64,000 bases of DNA from Drancourtella massiliensis (lineage in GTDB: Bacteria > Bacillota > Clostridia > Lachnospirales > Lachnospiraceae): the NCBI RefSeq assembly GCF_016900655.1, contig NZ_JACJKH010000006.1, positions 1 through 64,000 of the forward strand. The letters run 5' to 3'. Shown here in pieces: positions 16,073 to 24,992 of this stretch (positions are counted from its first letter, which is position 1; the number at the start of each line of letters is the position of its first letter). Position numbers and translations under genes: made by a program. The notes under the pieces are model-generated. The model saw only the letters and a list, made by a program, of their open reading frames with translations, was not told the DNA's origin and did no database searches.

Positions 16073-19000
16073 TTGAAAAATAAGATTAAACGCTTTTCAA
16101 ATGGAGATTTTAGTAAGGAGCAGCCGGATGTAAGGTTTTCAGAGACCAACCTGGTGCTTTTGATTGGAGAAGGGGAAACATTTCAGGGGAGTTTTACGAT
16201 TGAAAACAGAAAAGAAGCACCGGTAAGAGGACTTGTCTATTCCTCCTCTTTCCGGATACATCTGAAAGAGAGTGGATTTGAGGGGAATCCGGTTGTGATT
16301 TCATTCACCTACGATGCAGAAGGGCTGGAGCCCGGATACGTGGAAAACGGAACATTTACCGTGGTTTGTAACGGAGGTGAATATGAGCTTTCCTTTACAG
16401 CAGTGATTGAGCGCCCTTATCTTATGACATCCCATGGAAAGGTGCAGAACATGAAGGATTTTAAACTCCTGGCGATGAAGGATTTCCTGGAAGCGCGCAG
16501 GCTGTTCCGTTCCATGAGTTTTTATGAGATCCTGCGGTATGAAAATCCAAGGGTGGTGGCGCTCTATAATAATATGCGGAAATGGTCTCTTGGAGAGCAG
16601 GCAGTGGAGGAGTTCCTTGTGGGAATCAAGCAGAAGGAATGCCTCTTCCTTTCTCTGTCCGAGTACGAAAAGAAGTTTGAAAGCCCGAATGAGGCGGTGC
16701 GGGAGAATATAATCATTACCAAAAATACATGGGGTTATATGCCGATCCGTGCCTCTGTGGAGGGTAATTTTATCCAGATCACGCAGAAGGAGTTTACAAC
16801 CGATGATTTTGTCGGAAATACGCTGGGATTCCATTATGTGATTACTCCGCAGGTTCTTCATGCCGGAAGAAATTTCGGCCGGATTATTTTTACAACTCCG
16901 TACGAACAGATTGCGTACGAGATCGAGGTGACACGGGAAGGAGTGCATACTCCGAAGCATGAGCAGACCTTTTATATGACACAGATTATAAAAGGATATT
17001 TTTCCTGTATTACCGGAACGAGCGATCTGTTAAGCTGGGCAGAGGATACGGTGCAGCTGGCCGGGCAAATGGAAAATCTTGGACGGGATGCGGCATTTTG
17101 TTCTCTTGTAAAAGCACATGCATACCTGGAAAGCGGTCAGACCGAGGAGGCCGCCAGGATTATCGAAGAGTATAATTACGGACGGTTCGACATGATGAAG
17201 CGTCCGGAAAATACAACATATTATCTGTATCTGACGGCGCTTCTGAAAAAGAATGCAAACCATACAGAACATGTGACCGATGAGATAAAGAAGGCATATA
17301 ATAAGCACCCGAAAATGTGGAGCGCTCTTTGCATGCTTGTTGATATTGATCCGGAATACAGAAATATTACAAGAAGGCTTGCCGCGCTGGAGAAGCATTT
17401 CTATGCAGAAAAAGCAGGTCATACACTTCTGTACCTGCAGGCGTTTAAATGTTACCGGGAAGATCCGGTCTGTCTGAAGAAACTTGGAAATTTTGAAATT
17501 CGGGTTCTGAGTTTTGGATCCAGATACGGCCTGTTTACACGGGAGCTTGCCCTCTATACAGCGAATCTGGCAGGGCAGCAGAAGAAATTTGACAGACAGC
17601 TTTTCAGACTTCTGGAACGTCTGTATACAGATTATCCGGACCCGATGGTGCTGACTTCCATCTGTACGCTTCTGATTAAAGGAAATCAGATCCGGTCCGA
17701 GTATTTCAAATGGTATGAGCTTGCGGTAGAACAGGAGATGAAAATCGTACAGCTCTATGAATATTATATGATGACCATCGAGGAGGAGCGAGTTAAAGAT
17801 CCACTTCCAAAAGCGGTATGCCTTTACTTTATGCACGGGAATACGCTTACTTATGAAAAGACAGCGTTTCTTTATGCCAATATCATACAGTTTCAGGATG
17901 AGACAGGAGAGATTTACGCCTACTACCGTGACAAGATGGAGGCGTTTGCGTGGGAACAGCTTCTGAAGCGCCATATCAATGAGCCGCTTCGGATTATCTA
18001 TAAGAAATTCTGCACGGAAGAAAATATGACGGAAGACAGGCTGGAAGCGCTTAACGATATCTGTCATGCTTACGAAGTCAGGACAAAGCTCCCGTTTATG
18101 AAGTCTGTCATGGTGATTGAGGAAGACGGGGAAATCCACCAGAGAGTCGGCGTTGTTGATGGCAGCGCGATGATTTTCCTCTACGATAAAGATTCCAGAA
18201 TTATCTGGGAATCCATGGACGGACGGCATTATACCGATTCGATTCCATATGAAACGACCAGACTTTTTTATGAGATGCGTTTTGTCGAACTGTGCAGAAA
18301 ATTTGAAAAGAAACCGGATCAGGAAGAAGAATCCGTGCCGGTTCCGGAGCTTTCCTTTGAGAATATCGAGAAACATGGAATGGAGCTGTTTGCGGACGAG
18401 GAGATTTTTGATCTTTGTACGAAGAAAATTCAGGAAGACGGATATGAAGAGGAGGAGACTCTTCTGGAAGTATGCTTTGTCCTCTTCCAGAGAGGCCATT
18501 TCGACAGGACGACACTGACGTATCTTTCCATGTATTACTGTGGGGCTACCAGGAATATGAAACAGGTGTGGCGCGCGGCGAAAAAGGAGGGGGTACCTTC
18601 CGGCAAGATTGCAGAGCGTATCATCACACAGATGGTCTTTTCCGAAAATATTTTCGGAGAAGAGGAAATTTTCTGCGATTACTATGACAGTGGAAACGGG
18701 TATTTCCGCCTGATCAGAGCGTATCTTGCGTATATCTCCCGGGAGTATCTGATGCGGGAACGTCAGACAGGAGAGTCGGTATGGAAAGTTGTGGAGAAGG
18801 AAGCGTCTGTTGGAGAGCAGCTTCCGGATATCTGCCGGATTGCATATTTAAAATACTATTCAGAGCATGATCTGGAAAGCGCGTCGGAGGAACTGCTTAA
18901 ACGTTTCTTAAGAGAACTTTGTGAAAAACAGGCTGTCTTTCAGTTCTATCTGAAATATCCAAGGCCATGGCTGCAGGAGGTGATGCTGTATGATAAGAGC

Positions 19001-19372
19001 ATTATTGAATACCGGGCCAAAAAAGGAAGCCAGGTTGTAATTGAATACAAGATCAGAAAAGCGAAAGACCAGGAAGATGAACAGCCGTATCAGAAAGAAA
19101 TTATGCCGGCTGTTTATGAGGATATTCATGTAAGGACATTTATTCTTTACAGCGATGAGATTCTCGAATACTACTTTAAGGAATTGAAGATGGATGGAAG
19201 TACGGCAGTGTCCGAAAAACATGTACTCCGCCTTGACGGTGAAATACCGGCTGTCGGAACTTACGGACGGCTTGATGATATGTCGGAGCTTACAAAAGAA
19301 GCCCTGAAACAGGCCATGAATGAGTACAGCCGTGAGAAGGAACTGTCACAGGAATTATTTATGTTATACTAG
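16073..19372 (+). CDS. Large protein of unknown function, DUF5717-like
   Basis: A 1099-residue protein without signal peptide or membrane segment, so probably cytoplasmic. It resembles the Lachnospiraceae DUF5717 family; that assignment is from memory. Two beta-sandwich domains of immunoglobulin type can be seen (residues about 25-125, with a FTVVCNGGEYEL strand pair, and about 215-300), followed by a long, mainly helical part rich in paired helices that looks like a TPR-type solenoid (residues about 320-1000). The TTG at 16073 is chosen because GAGGTGG lies six bases upstream; no in-frame ATG has a comparable site. It heads a cluster with an HSP70-like gene 15 bases downstream and a TPR gene. 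Function unknown. Confidence 0.75.
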   Translation: MKNKIKRFSNGDFSKEQPDVRFSETNLVLLIGEGETFQGSFTIENRKEAPVRGLVYSSSFRIHLKESGFEGNPVVISFTYDAEGLEPGYVENGTFTVVCNGGEYELSFTAVIERPYLMTSHGKVQNMKDFKLLAMKDFLEARRLFRSMSFYEILRYENPRVVALYNNMRKWSLGEQAVEEFLVGIKQKECLFLSLSEYEKKFESPNEAVRENIIITKNTWGYMPIRASVEGNFIQITQKEFTTDDFVGNTLGFHYVITPQVLHAGRNFGRIIFTTPYEQIAYEIEVTREGVHTPKHEQTFYMTQIIKGYFSCITGTSDLLSWAEDTVQLAGQMENLGRDAAFCSLVKAHAYLESGQTEEAARIIEEYNYGRFDMMKRPENTTYYLYLTALLKKNANHTEHVTDEIKKAYNKHPKMWSALCMLVDIDPEYRNITRRLAALEKHFYAEKAGHTLLYLQAFKCYREDPVCLKKLGNFEIRVLSFGSRYGLFTRELALYTANLAGQQKKFDRQLFRLLERLYTDYPDPMVLTSICTLLIKGNQIRSEYFKWYELAVEQEMKIVQLYEYYMMTIEEERVKDPLPKAVCLYFMHGNTLTYEKTAFLYANIIQFQDETGEIYAYYRDKMEAFAWEQLLKRHINEPLRIIYKKFCTEENMTEDRLEALNDICHAYEVRTKLPFMKSVMVIEEDGEIHQRVGVVDGSAMIFLYDKDSRIIWESMDGRHYTDSIPYETTRLFYEMRFVELCRKFEKKPDQEEESVPVPELSFENIEKHGMELFADEEIFDLCTKKIQEDGYEEEETLLEVCFVLFQRGHFDRTTLTYLSMYYCGATRNMKQVWRAAKKEGVPSGKIAERIITQMVFSENIFGEEEIFCDYYDSGNGYFRLIRAYLAYISREYLMRERQTGESVWKVVEKEASVGEQLPDICRIAYLKYYSEHDLESASEELLKRFLRELCEKQAVFQFYLKYPRPWLQEVMLYDKSIIEYRAKKGSQVVIEYKIRKAKDQEDEQPYQKEIMPAVYEDIHVRTFILYSDEILEYYFKELKMDGSTAVSEKHVLRLDGEIPAVGTYGRLDDMSELTKEALKQAMNEYSREKELSQELFMLY

Positions 19373-19387
19373 AATAGGAGAGGGATC

Positions 19388-20683
19388 ATGATGGAAAATG
19401 GTGGATATATCATCGGATATGATCTGAATGAAAACGGATGTCAGATCAGTTACTTTGATGAAGAAAAGCATGAGCTCAAGACACTGGAAGTGGCAGCTGA
19501 CAATTACCAGATTCCGCTGATGGTAGGACATTATAAAGAAGCATGGATGTTCGGGCGCGAAGCGCAGAGAGCAGCGATGATGGACAAGGGGTGGGTGGTT
19601 TCCGATCTTTATCGGAAAGCGCAGAGAAATGAGCAGATTGAAAAAGAGGGGACTGTCTATGAGGCAAGATGGCTCCTTGGAAAATTTATTGAATTGACAC
19701 TGCAGACATTCCGCAAGAAAGAAGTGACCTTTGTTTCGTTTACAGTACCCTGGATTGATCAGGAGATCCGTACATTTTTGAGAGAAGCAGGGGCGCAGGC
19801 GGGAGTAGATAAAGCGCGGGTCTATGCAATGGATTATCGTGAAAGCTTCTGTTATTATATGCTTTATCAGCCGAAAGAGCTTTGGCAGTATGAGTCTGCT
19901 CTCTTTTACTGTGACCGGGAAAAGATTGAGGCGTATATGTTGAAGCAGCTGAATACGGACTACCGGAGAGAAAAAGAGAATTTCGTCAGCGTGGAAAAGG
20001 TTGCAGAAGCCCAGATGGAAGAGCTGAAAGCGGTTTATCCTGTGCTCAATGTCGACAAGGCCAGAAATGCGGACGAACGGTTCCGGCACTTTATTCAGGG
20101 AGTGTTTGATAAAAAGCATGTTTCTTCTGTTTACCTGACGGGAGAAGGATTTGAAAACAACTGGTATCCGAATTCGCAGAAAGTGCTTTGCAATGGACGC
20201 AGGGCTTTTATCGGCAATAATCTCTACAGCAAAGGAGCCTGCTACTGCGGACTGAAAAAACGGTCCAATTCTCTTGATGTACCGACGTATCTGGATGAAA
20301 CAAAGCTGATGGAGCAGATTTGCCTGAAGATGAGGATCGATGGGGTGGATATCTGGTATCCGATTGTCGAGTTCGGAACACACTGGTATGAAGATACCCG
20401 TGAATGGGAGGTGCTCCTTGAAAACACTGAGGATATTGAAATTCATATCGAATCCCTTGCAACAGGCCAGTGGAACGTAGAGACTGTTTCCTTTGCGGGA
20501 ATGCCGAAACGGAAGGAATATTCCATGAAGCTGATTGTCCGCACGGAATTTGATGACGAGCGTACCTGCCGGCTGAGCTTCAGAGATGCAGGATTTGGAG
20601 ACTTTTTCCCGGCTACGGACTTCAAGGTAGAAAAAATAATTCATCTGGGAGGTACCAATGGGCAGTTTAATTCTTTGTCATAA
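19388..20683 (+). CDS. HSP70/actin-like protein of unknown function, DUF5716-like
   Basis: A 431-residue protein whose N-terminal 300 residues track the HSP70/actin fold in order: a phosphate-1-like strand (YIIGYDLNENGCQ), the inter-domain segment VSFTVPWIDQEIRTFLREAG followed by an AGVDKARVYAMDYRES stretch that parallels the HSP70 helix before EPTAAA, a phosphate-2-like strand (SALFYCDREKIEAYML) that lacks the usual DxGG, and an adenosine-like loop (VYLTGEGF) ending NLYSKGACYCG. The last 130 residues are beta-rich. The missing glycines suggest weak or no ATP hydrolysis. It resembles DUF5716. It follows the large gene by 15 bases and overlaps the TPR gene by 26. Function unknown. Confidence 0.75.
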   Translation: MMENGGYIIGYDLNENGCQISYFDEEKHELKTLEVAADNYQIPLMVGHYKEAWMFGREAQRAAMMDKGWVVSDLYRKAQRNEQIEKEGTVYEARWLLGKFIELTLQTFRKKEVTFVSFTVPWIDQEIRTFLREAGAQAGVDKARVYAMDYRESFCYYMLYQPKELWQYESALFYCDREKIEAYMLKQLNTDYRREKENFVSVEKVAEAQMEELKAVYPVLNVDKARNADERFRHFIQGVFDKKHVSSVYLTGEGFENNWYPNSQKVLCNGRRAFIGNNLYSKGACYCGLKKRSNSLDVPTYLDETKLMEQICLKMRIDGVDIWYPIVEFGTHWYEDTREWEVLLENTEDIEIHIESLATGQWNVETVSFAGMPKRKEYSMKLIVRTEFDDERTCRLSFRDAGFGDFFPATDFKVEKIIHLGGTNGQFNSLS

Positions 20684-21422
20684 CAAAAAAGCATCACAAC
20701 CGTACAAGATTACACGCATTCACAGAAAGATCTATACAATAGAAGAACTGTGCTACTATCTCTGCAATAATCTCTATCTGATTGATTATACGATCATGAA
20801 TGAAAAAATCTGCGAGTGGCTGTATTCGGAACTGGATATGCGGGAACTGGCAGGAGAACTTCTAGATCTGATCCAGAAAAAGGGGACCATTGAACAGTTC
20901 GTGCTCCGCATTCTGGAGCATGCCAGAATTTACTCGGAACCGGAGATGGAACATATCCGGAATGTACTGGACAGACTGAAGGATCAGAAAGAGATTGAAC
21001 GCAGAAAATATAAGGCGGACAATCTGCTGGAAAGCGGTGAATATGAATCTGCGATTCTTGTCTATCTGTCCATTCTGCAGGATGAGAGAGATGAATCCGC
21101 GGGAGAACGGTTTTACGGCAAGGTGTACGGATGTCTTGGAGCAGCTTACGGAAGGGAACTTCTCTATGAGCAGGCAGCGTCCATGTACAGACAGGCATAT
21201 GAGATCTGCCAGGATGAGACAATGCTGACGGCCTATATCTATGCCTGCTCCAGATATATGCAGGAGGATGAATACCGGAAACTTCTCGAGGAAAATCCGT
21301 CTTATTCCCGGACGGCGGACCGGGTAGAGCAGATGATTGAAGAAAAGGAGAGCGGGATGAAAGAAGAAGCGGCGCCGGAGATCCTGGAAAAATGGAAGCA
21401 TCAGTACCGCCGCTATCTATAG
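20658..21422 (+). CDS. TPR-containing protein of unknown function
   Basis: A 254-residue, probably cytoplasmic protein. The N-terminal 100 residues are helical with no family recognised (a cysteine and tyrosine pattern ELCYYLCNNLYL is distinctive). Residues about 115-215 contain TPR-like helix pairs (YKADNLLESGEYESAILVYL, then GCLGAAYGRELLYEQAASMY). The gene overlaps the HSP70-like gene by 26 bases, in another frame, which points to coupled translation and a shared process. By analogy with HSP70 partners it may be a co-factor of the HSP70-like protein; this is inference. Confidence 0.75.
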   Translation: MGSLILCHNKKASQPYKITRIHRKIYTIEELCYYLCNNLYLIDYTIMNEKICEWLYSELDMRELAGELLDLIQKKGTIEQFVLRILEHARIYSEPEMEHIRNVLDRLKDQKEIERRKYKADNLLESGEYESAILVYLSILQDERDESAGERFYGKVYGCLGAAYGRELLYEQAASMYRQAYEICQDETMLTAYIYACSRYMQEDEYRKLLEENPSYSRTADRVEQMIEEKESGMKEEAAPEILEKWKHQYRRYL

Positions 21423-21434
21423 AAACGTATTATA

Positions 21435-21463
21435 TTGCGTTTCTCTTTGTTCTGTAGTATAGT
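21435..21463 (+). promoter_or_regulatory. Promoter of purB
   Basis: TTGCGT at 21435-21440 and TATAGT at 21458-21463, spacer 17. A short GGCC-GACA-GGCC hairpin follows in the leader. Confidence 0.65.
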
Positions 21464-21514
21464 AGGAATGCAAAAAGGCCGACAGGCCGAAACTAAGAAA
21501 AGGAGCATGGAAAA

Positions 21515-22945
21515 GTGAACGACAGATATCAGAGTCCATTATCAGAACGGTATGCAAGTAAAGAAATGCAGTATATTTTTTCTCCGGATATGAAATTCAG
21601 AACGTGGAGAAAACTTTGGATCGCTTTGGCGGAAACGGAAAAGGAACTGGGACTTCCTATTACGGACGAGCAGATCGAAGAGCTTAAGGCACATGCGGAT
21701 GACATCAATTACGATGTTGCAAGAGAAAGGGAAAAGCTTGTGCGTCATGACGTTATGTCCCATGTCTACGCTTATGGTCAGCAGTGTCCGAAGGCGAAGG
21801 GAATCATCCATCTCGGAGCGACTTCCTGTTATGTTGGAGATAATACAGATATTATCGTGATGGCAGAGGCATTGAAACTGGTCAGAAAGAAACTGGTCAA
21901 TGTAATCAATGAGCTTGCCGGCTTCGCGGATCAGTATAAAGCGCAGCCGACTCTTGCGTTTACTCATTTTCAGCCGGCGCAGCCGACGACGGTAGGCAAG
22001 AGGGCAACGCTCTGGCTCCAGGAATTTTTGATGGATCTGGAAGATCTGGAGTATGTAAGCGGAACATTAAAGCTTCTTGGTTCCAAGGGAACGACCGGAA
22101 CACAGGCAAGCTTTCTGGAACTTTTTGACGGAGACCAGGAGACGATCGACAAAATTGATCCGATGATCGCGAAGAAAATGGGCTTCTCGGCCTGCTATCC
22201 GGTTTCCGGACAGACTTATTCCAGAAAAGTGGATACAAGAGTGCTGAACATTCTTGCAGGTATTGCTGCCAGTGCACATAAAATGTCAAACGATATCCGG
22301 CTTCTTCAGCATCTGAAGGAAGTGGAAGAGCCGTTTGAGAAAAATCAGATCGGCTCCTCGGCTATGGCATATAAGAGAAACCCGATGAGAAGTGAAAGAA
22401 TCGCATCACTTTCCAGATACGTGATGATCGACGCGCTGAACCCGGCCATTACTTCGGCTACCCAGTGGTTTGAGAGAACACTGGATGATTCGGCAAATAA
22501 GCGTCTTTCCATTCCGGAAGGATTCCTTGCCATTGACGGTATTCTGGATCTCTGCCTGAATGTGGTAGACGGACTGGTCGTTTATCCGAAAGTCATCGAG
22601 AAGCGTCTGATGTCAGAACTTCCGTTCATGGCAACAGAAAACATCATGATGGATGCGGTAAAGGCAGGCGGGGACCGTCAGGAACTGCACGAGAGAATCC
22701 GCGAACTTTCCATGGAAGCAGGAAAGAATGTGAAAGAGAAAGGTCTTGACAATAACCTTCTGGAACTGATTGCGGCAGATCCTGCATTCAACCTGACGCT
22801 GGAAGAGCTTCAAAAGACAATGGATCCGGCCCGCTATACAGGACGCGCGAAAGAGCAGGTGGAGGCGTTCCTTGCGAATGTGGTACGTCCGGTACTGGAT
22901 CAGCATAAAGATGAGCTTGGAATAAAAGCGGAAATAAATGTATAG
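21515..22945 (+). CDS. purB: Adenylosuccinate lyase
   Basis: PurB cleaves fumarate from SAICAR and from adenylosuccinate, serving two steps of purine synthesis. The 476-residue protein has the fumarase/aspartase superfamily signature SSAMAYKRNPMRSER with its catalytic serine loop, and HxGATS-like residues in IHLGATSCYVGDNTD. The start is GTG at 21515, preceded by AAAGGAGC; the ATG at 21507 is out of frame. It is transcribed alone from its own promoter and ends upstream of a strong terminator. Confidence 0.97.
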   Translation: MNDRYQSPLSERYASKEMQYIFSPDMKFRTWRKLWIALAETEKELGLPITDEQIEELKAHADDINYDVAREREKLVRHDVMSHVYAYGQQCPKAKGIIHLGATSCYVGDNTDIIVMAEALKLVRKKLVNVINELAGFADQYKAQPTLAFTHFQPAQPTTVGKRATLWLQEFLMDLEDLEYVSGTLKLLGSKGTTGTQASFLELFDGDQETIDKIDPMIAKKMGFSACYPVSGQTYSRKVDTRVLNILAGIAASAHKMSNDIRLLQHLKEVEEPFEKNQIGSSAMAYKRNPMRSERIASLSRYVMIDALNPAITSATQWFERTLDDSANKRLSIPEGFLAIDGILDLCLNVVDGLVVYPKVIEKRLMSELPFMATENIMMDAVKAGGDRQELHERIRELSMEAGKNVKEKGLDNNLLELIAADPAFNLTLEELQKTMDPARYTGRAKEQVEAFLANVVRPVLDQHKDELGIKAEINV

Positions 22946-23011
22946 AACAAAATGACAAAAATTTGGCAATGTGCATAAAAAGTAAAGAAACTATAATTAA
23001 GATGCATATTT

Positions 23012-23060
23012 TAAGGAGGCTGGAACCCCCTGAAACAGTGGGATTCCGCCTTCTTTTTTT
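23012..23060 (+). terminator. Strong terminator downstream of purB
   Basis: A long interrupted stem (AAGGAGG ... GGAA.CCCC with GGG.TTCC ... CCTTC) ends in eight T. It lies about 70 bases after purB and the preceding TATAAT-like box at 22992-22997 has no good -35 box, so a separate small RNA is possible but not supported. Confidence 0.75.
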
Positions 23061-23131
23061 TGCGTTGAAGCAGAAAGATAAAATAAAAACTGGATAAAAT
23101 AAACAAAAAATATATAAAATTCATTAAATTA

Positions 23132-23160
23132 TTGTAAACTAAGCTTAAAAATGGTATGAT
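23132..23160 (+). promoter_or_regulatory. Promoter of the AGCS symporter gene
   Basis: TTGTAA at 23132-23137 and TATGAT at 23155-23160, spacer 17, in AT-rich DNA 55 bases upstream of the start codon. Confidence 0.65.
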
Positions 23161-23214
23161 AGATACATCAGGAAAAAATATTCAAAACATCTATAGGGCA
23201 AAGGAGGGGTTGTT

Positions 23215-24627
23215 ATGGAAACATTGAACAACATCGTACTAACTATTCAAGACTATCTGTCGAACTATATCCTGATCGTAGCACTTGTAGGAGGAGGTAT
23301 CTGGTTTTCCATCCGTACCGGTTTCATTCAGGTCCGTGGCTTCACGGAAGGCCTGAGACGTACATTCGGCGGATTGTTTTCCAAAAAAGGAGAAGCAGGG
23401 AAAGACGGAATGAGTTCTTTCCAGGCGCTGGCGACAGCGATTGCGGCTCAGGTAGGAACTGGTAATATTGCAGGAGCTGCGACAGCGATTGCGATCGGCG
23501 GTCCAGGTGCTGTATTCTGGATGTGGGTGGCAGCATTCCTTGGCATGGCGACGATCTACTGCGAGGCAATTATGGCACAGAAGTACAAGAAAGTCGGCAG
23601 CGACGGAATTGTAACAGGTGGACCTGTTTACTACATTCGCGCAGCATTCAAAGGTACATTCGGCAGAGTGCTTGCAGCGATTTTTGCGGTACTTCTGATT
23701 TTCGCACTTGGTTTCATGGGTAATGCAGTTCAGTCTAACTCTATCGCATCTTCTTTCCATACGGCATTTGGTATTCCGCAGTGGATCACAGGTGTAGTTG
23801 TAGCGGTTATTGCATTGTTCATTTTTACAGGCGGAATGAAACGTATTGCAAAAGTTACCGAGCTTATGGTTCCTTTTATGGCGGCACTTTACATTGTCGG
23901 TTCTCTGATTATTATTATCTATAACTGGAGAAATATTCCTCTGGCATTTGAGCAGATTATTGTAGGCGCATTTGCACCTGATGCTATCACAGGCGGTGCG
24001 ATCGGTGCTACAGTTTCCAAGGCGATTACAAAAGGTGTTGCACGAGGACTGTTCTCCAACGAAGCCGGTATGGGTTCCACACCTCATGCACATGCGGTTG
24101 CAAAGGTAGATCATCCGGTAGAGCAGGGATTTGTGGCAATGACAGGTGTATTCATTGATACGTTTATCGTTCTTACAATGACAGCTCTCGTTATTGTAAC
24201 AACTCAGGCGCTTCCGAAGTCCTATGAAGTGGTTGAAGGCGGATATTCCGCAGCAGCACTCAGCCAGTTTGCGTATTCGACTCTTTATGGAAAAGGCGGA
24301 GAGATCTTTATTGCGATCTGTATGTTCTTCTTCGCTTCCTCTACCATTATCGGATGGTACTTCTTCGGAGAAGCGAATATCAAGTATCTCTTCGGACCAA
24401 AAGCAGTTCCGGTTTATTCGGTTCTCGTTTGTGTATGTGTAGTACTTGGTTCTCTTGCACAGGTTGACCTTGTATGGAATATGGCAGACTGCTTCAACAG
24501 TATGATGGTTGTTCCTAACATTATCGCCCTCTTTGCATTGAGCGGTATGATCAAGAAGACCCACGACGATTACTTTAAAAACTTCCTGCCGAAGCATCCT
24601 GAGCTTCAGAGAAAGAAGAAAAAATAA
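23215..24627 (+). CDS. Alanine/glycine:cation symporter, AGCS family
   Basis: A 470-residue membrane transporter that takes up alanine or glycine with Na+ or H+. About eleven helices are visible, and the family signatures are present: the glycine-rich GTGNIAGAATAIAIGGPGA segment near residue 80 and NEAGMGSTPHAHA near residue 285. ATG follows AAGGAGGGG. It stands alone but lies directly upstream of the glycine riboswitch and glycine reductase operon, so glycine is the likely cargo; this is inference from context. AlsT, AgcS and DagA are all names used for this family. Confidence 0.92.
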   Translation: METLNNIVLTIQDYLSNYILIVALVGGGIWFSIRTGFIQVRGFTEGLRRTFGGLFSKKGEAGKDGMSSFQALATAIAAQVGTGNIAGAATAIAIGGPGAVFWMWVAAFLGMATIYCEAIMAQKYKKVGSDGIVTGGPVYYIRAAFKGTFGRVLAAIFAVLLIFALGFMGNAVQSNSIASSFHTAFGIPQWITGVVVAVIALFIFTGGMKRIAKVTELMVPFMAALYIVGSLIIIIYNWRNIPLAFEQIIVGAFAPDAITGGAIGATVSKAITKGVARGLFSNEAGMGSTPHAHAVAKVDHPVEQGFVAMTGVFIDTFIVLTMTALVIVTTQALPKSYEVVEGGYSAAALSQFAYSTLYGKGGEIFIAICMFFFASSTIIGWYFFGEANIKYLFGPKAVPVYSVLVCVCVVLGSLAQVDLVWNMADCFNSMMVVPNIIALFALSGMIKKTHDDYFKNFLPKHPELQRKKKK

Positions 24628-24697
24628 CAAAGAGCGTATCAACATGAACAAGAGAAATGGTTTATAGAAAAAAACTATGTGCAAATCGAATAAAAAG

Positions 24698-24727
24698 CTG
24701 GAAATCTATAAATCGATGTGGTATACT
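24698..24727 (+). promoter_or_regulatory. Probable promoter of the grd operon
   Basis: TATACT at 24722-24727 is a good -10 box; the -35 box is weak (CTGGAA at 24698-24703, spacer 18). It lies about 60 bases upstream of the glycine aptamer. Confidence 0.45.
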
Positions 24728-24735
24728 CTAAACAG

Positions 24736-24876
24736 AATTGTGAAAGACATATTCTGCGCATATGACAATTGAATAGTGGGATGATTTTTCCTGCGAGAGA
24801 GTTCGCAAATGAACCGCCGAAGATGCAAACCTTACAGACCAAAGGTGAAACTTTCAGGCAAAAGGATCAGGGAAAG
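24736..24876 (+). promoter_or_regulatory. Glycine riboswitch, single aptamer with possible ghost aptamer
   Basis: The aptamer spans about 24786-24876. P1 is formed by TTTCCTG and CAGGGAAA, and the family core is plain: CGCCGAAGATGCAA followed by GGTGAAACTTTCAGGCAAAAGGAT. Only one full aptamer is present. An upstream hairpin (AATTGT at 24736-24741 with ACAATT at 24765-24770) may be the reduced ghost partner seen in singlet glycine riboswitches. With the terminator at 24933-24978 the RNA probably works as a glycine ON switch for the reductase genes. Confidence 0.88.
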
Positions 24877-24932
24877 GACCACATTCTGAATCGTGTATGA
24901 CAAATATATCAGGATGACATACATAAGACAGA

Positions 24933-24978
24933 AGGGCGGCCTTGTATTCTGCTTCGGCGGAAGTCAGCCGTCCTTTTT
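24933..24978 (+). terminator. Regulated terminator of the glycine riboswitch
   Basis: GGGCGGC pairs with GCCGTCC, with an inner imperfect stem closing on a TTCG tetraloop, and is followed by TTTTTT. It lies between the aptamer and grdX, so ligand-dependent antitermination is the simplest reading. Confidence 0.8.
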
Positions 24979-24992
24979 TAATAGGTGGAGCC

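Noticed and set aside
23012-23060. Riboswitch or small RNA upstream of the symporter gene
   Set aside because: It has no known aptamer core and no good promoter; a purB terminator explains it.
23239-24684. A 481-codon minus-strand frame opposite the symporter gene
   Set aside because: It is a codon-bias shadow: Cys/Arg/Asn-rich nonsense composition, no ribosome-binding site and no family resemblance.
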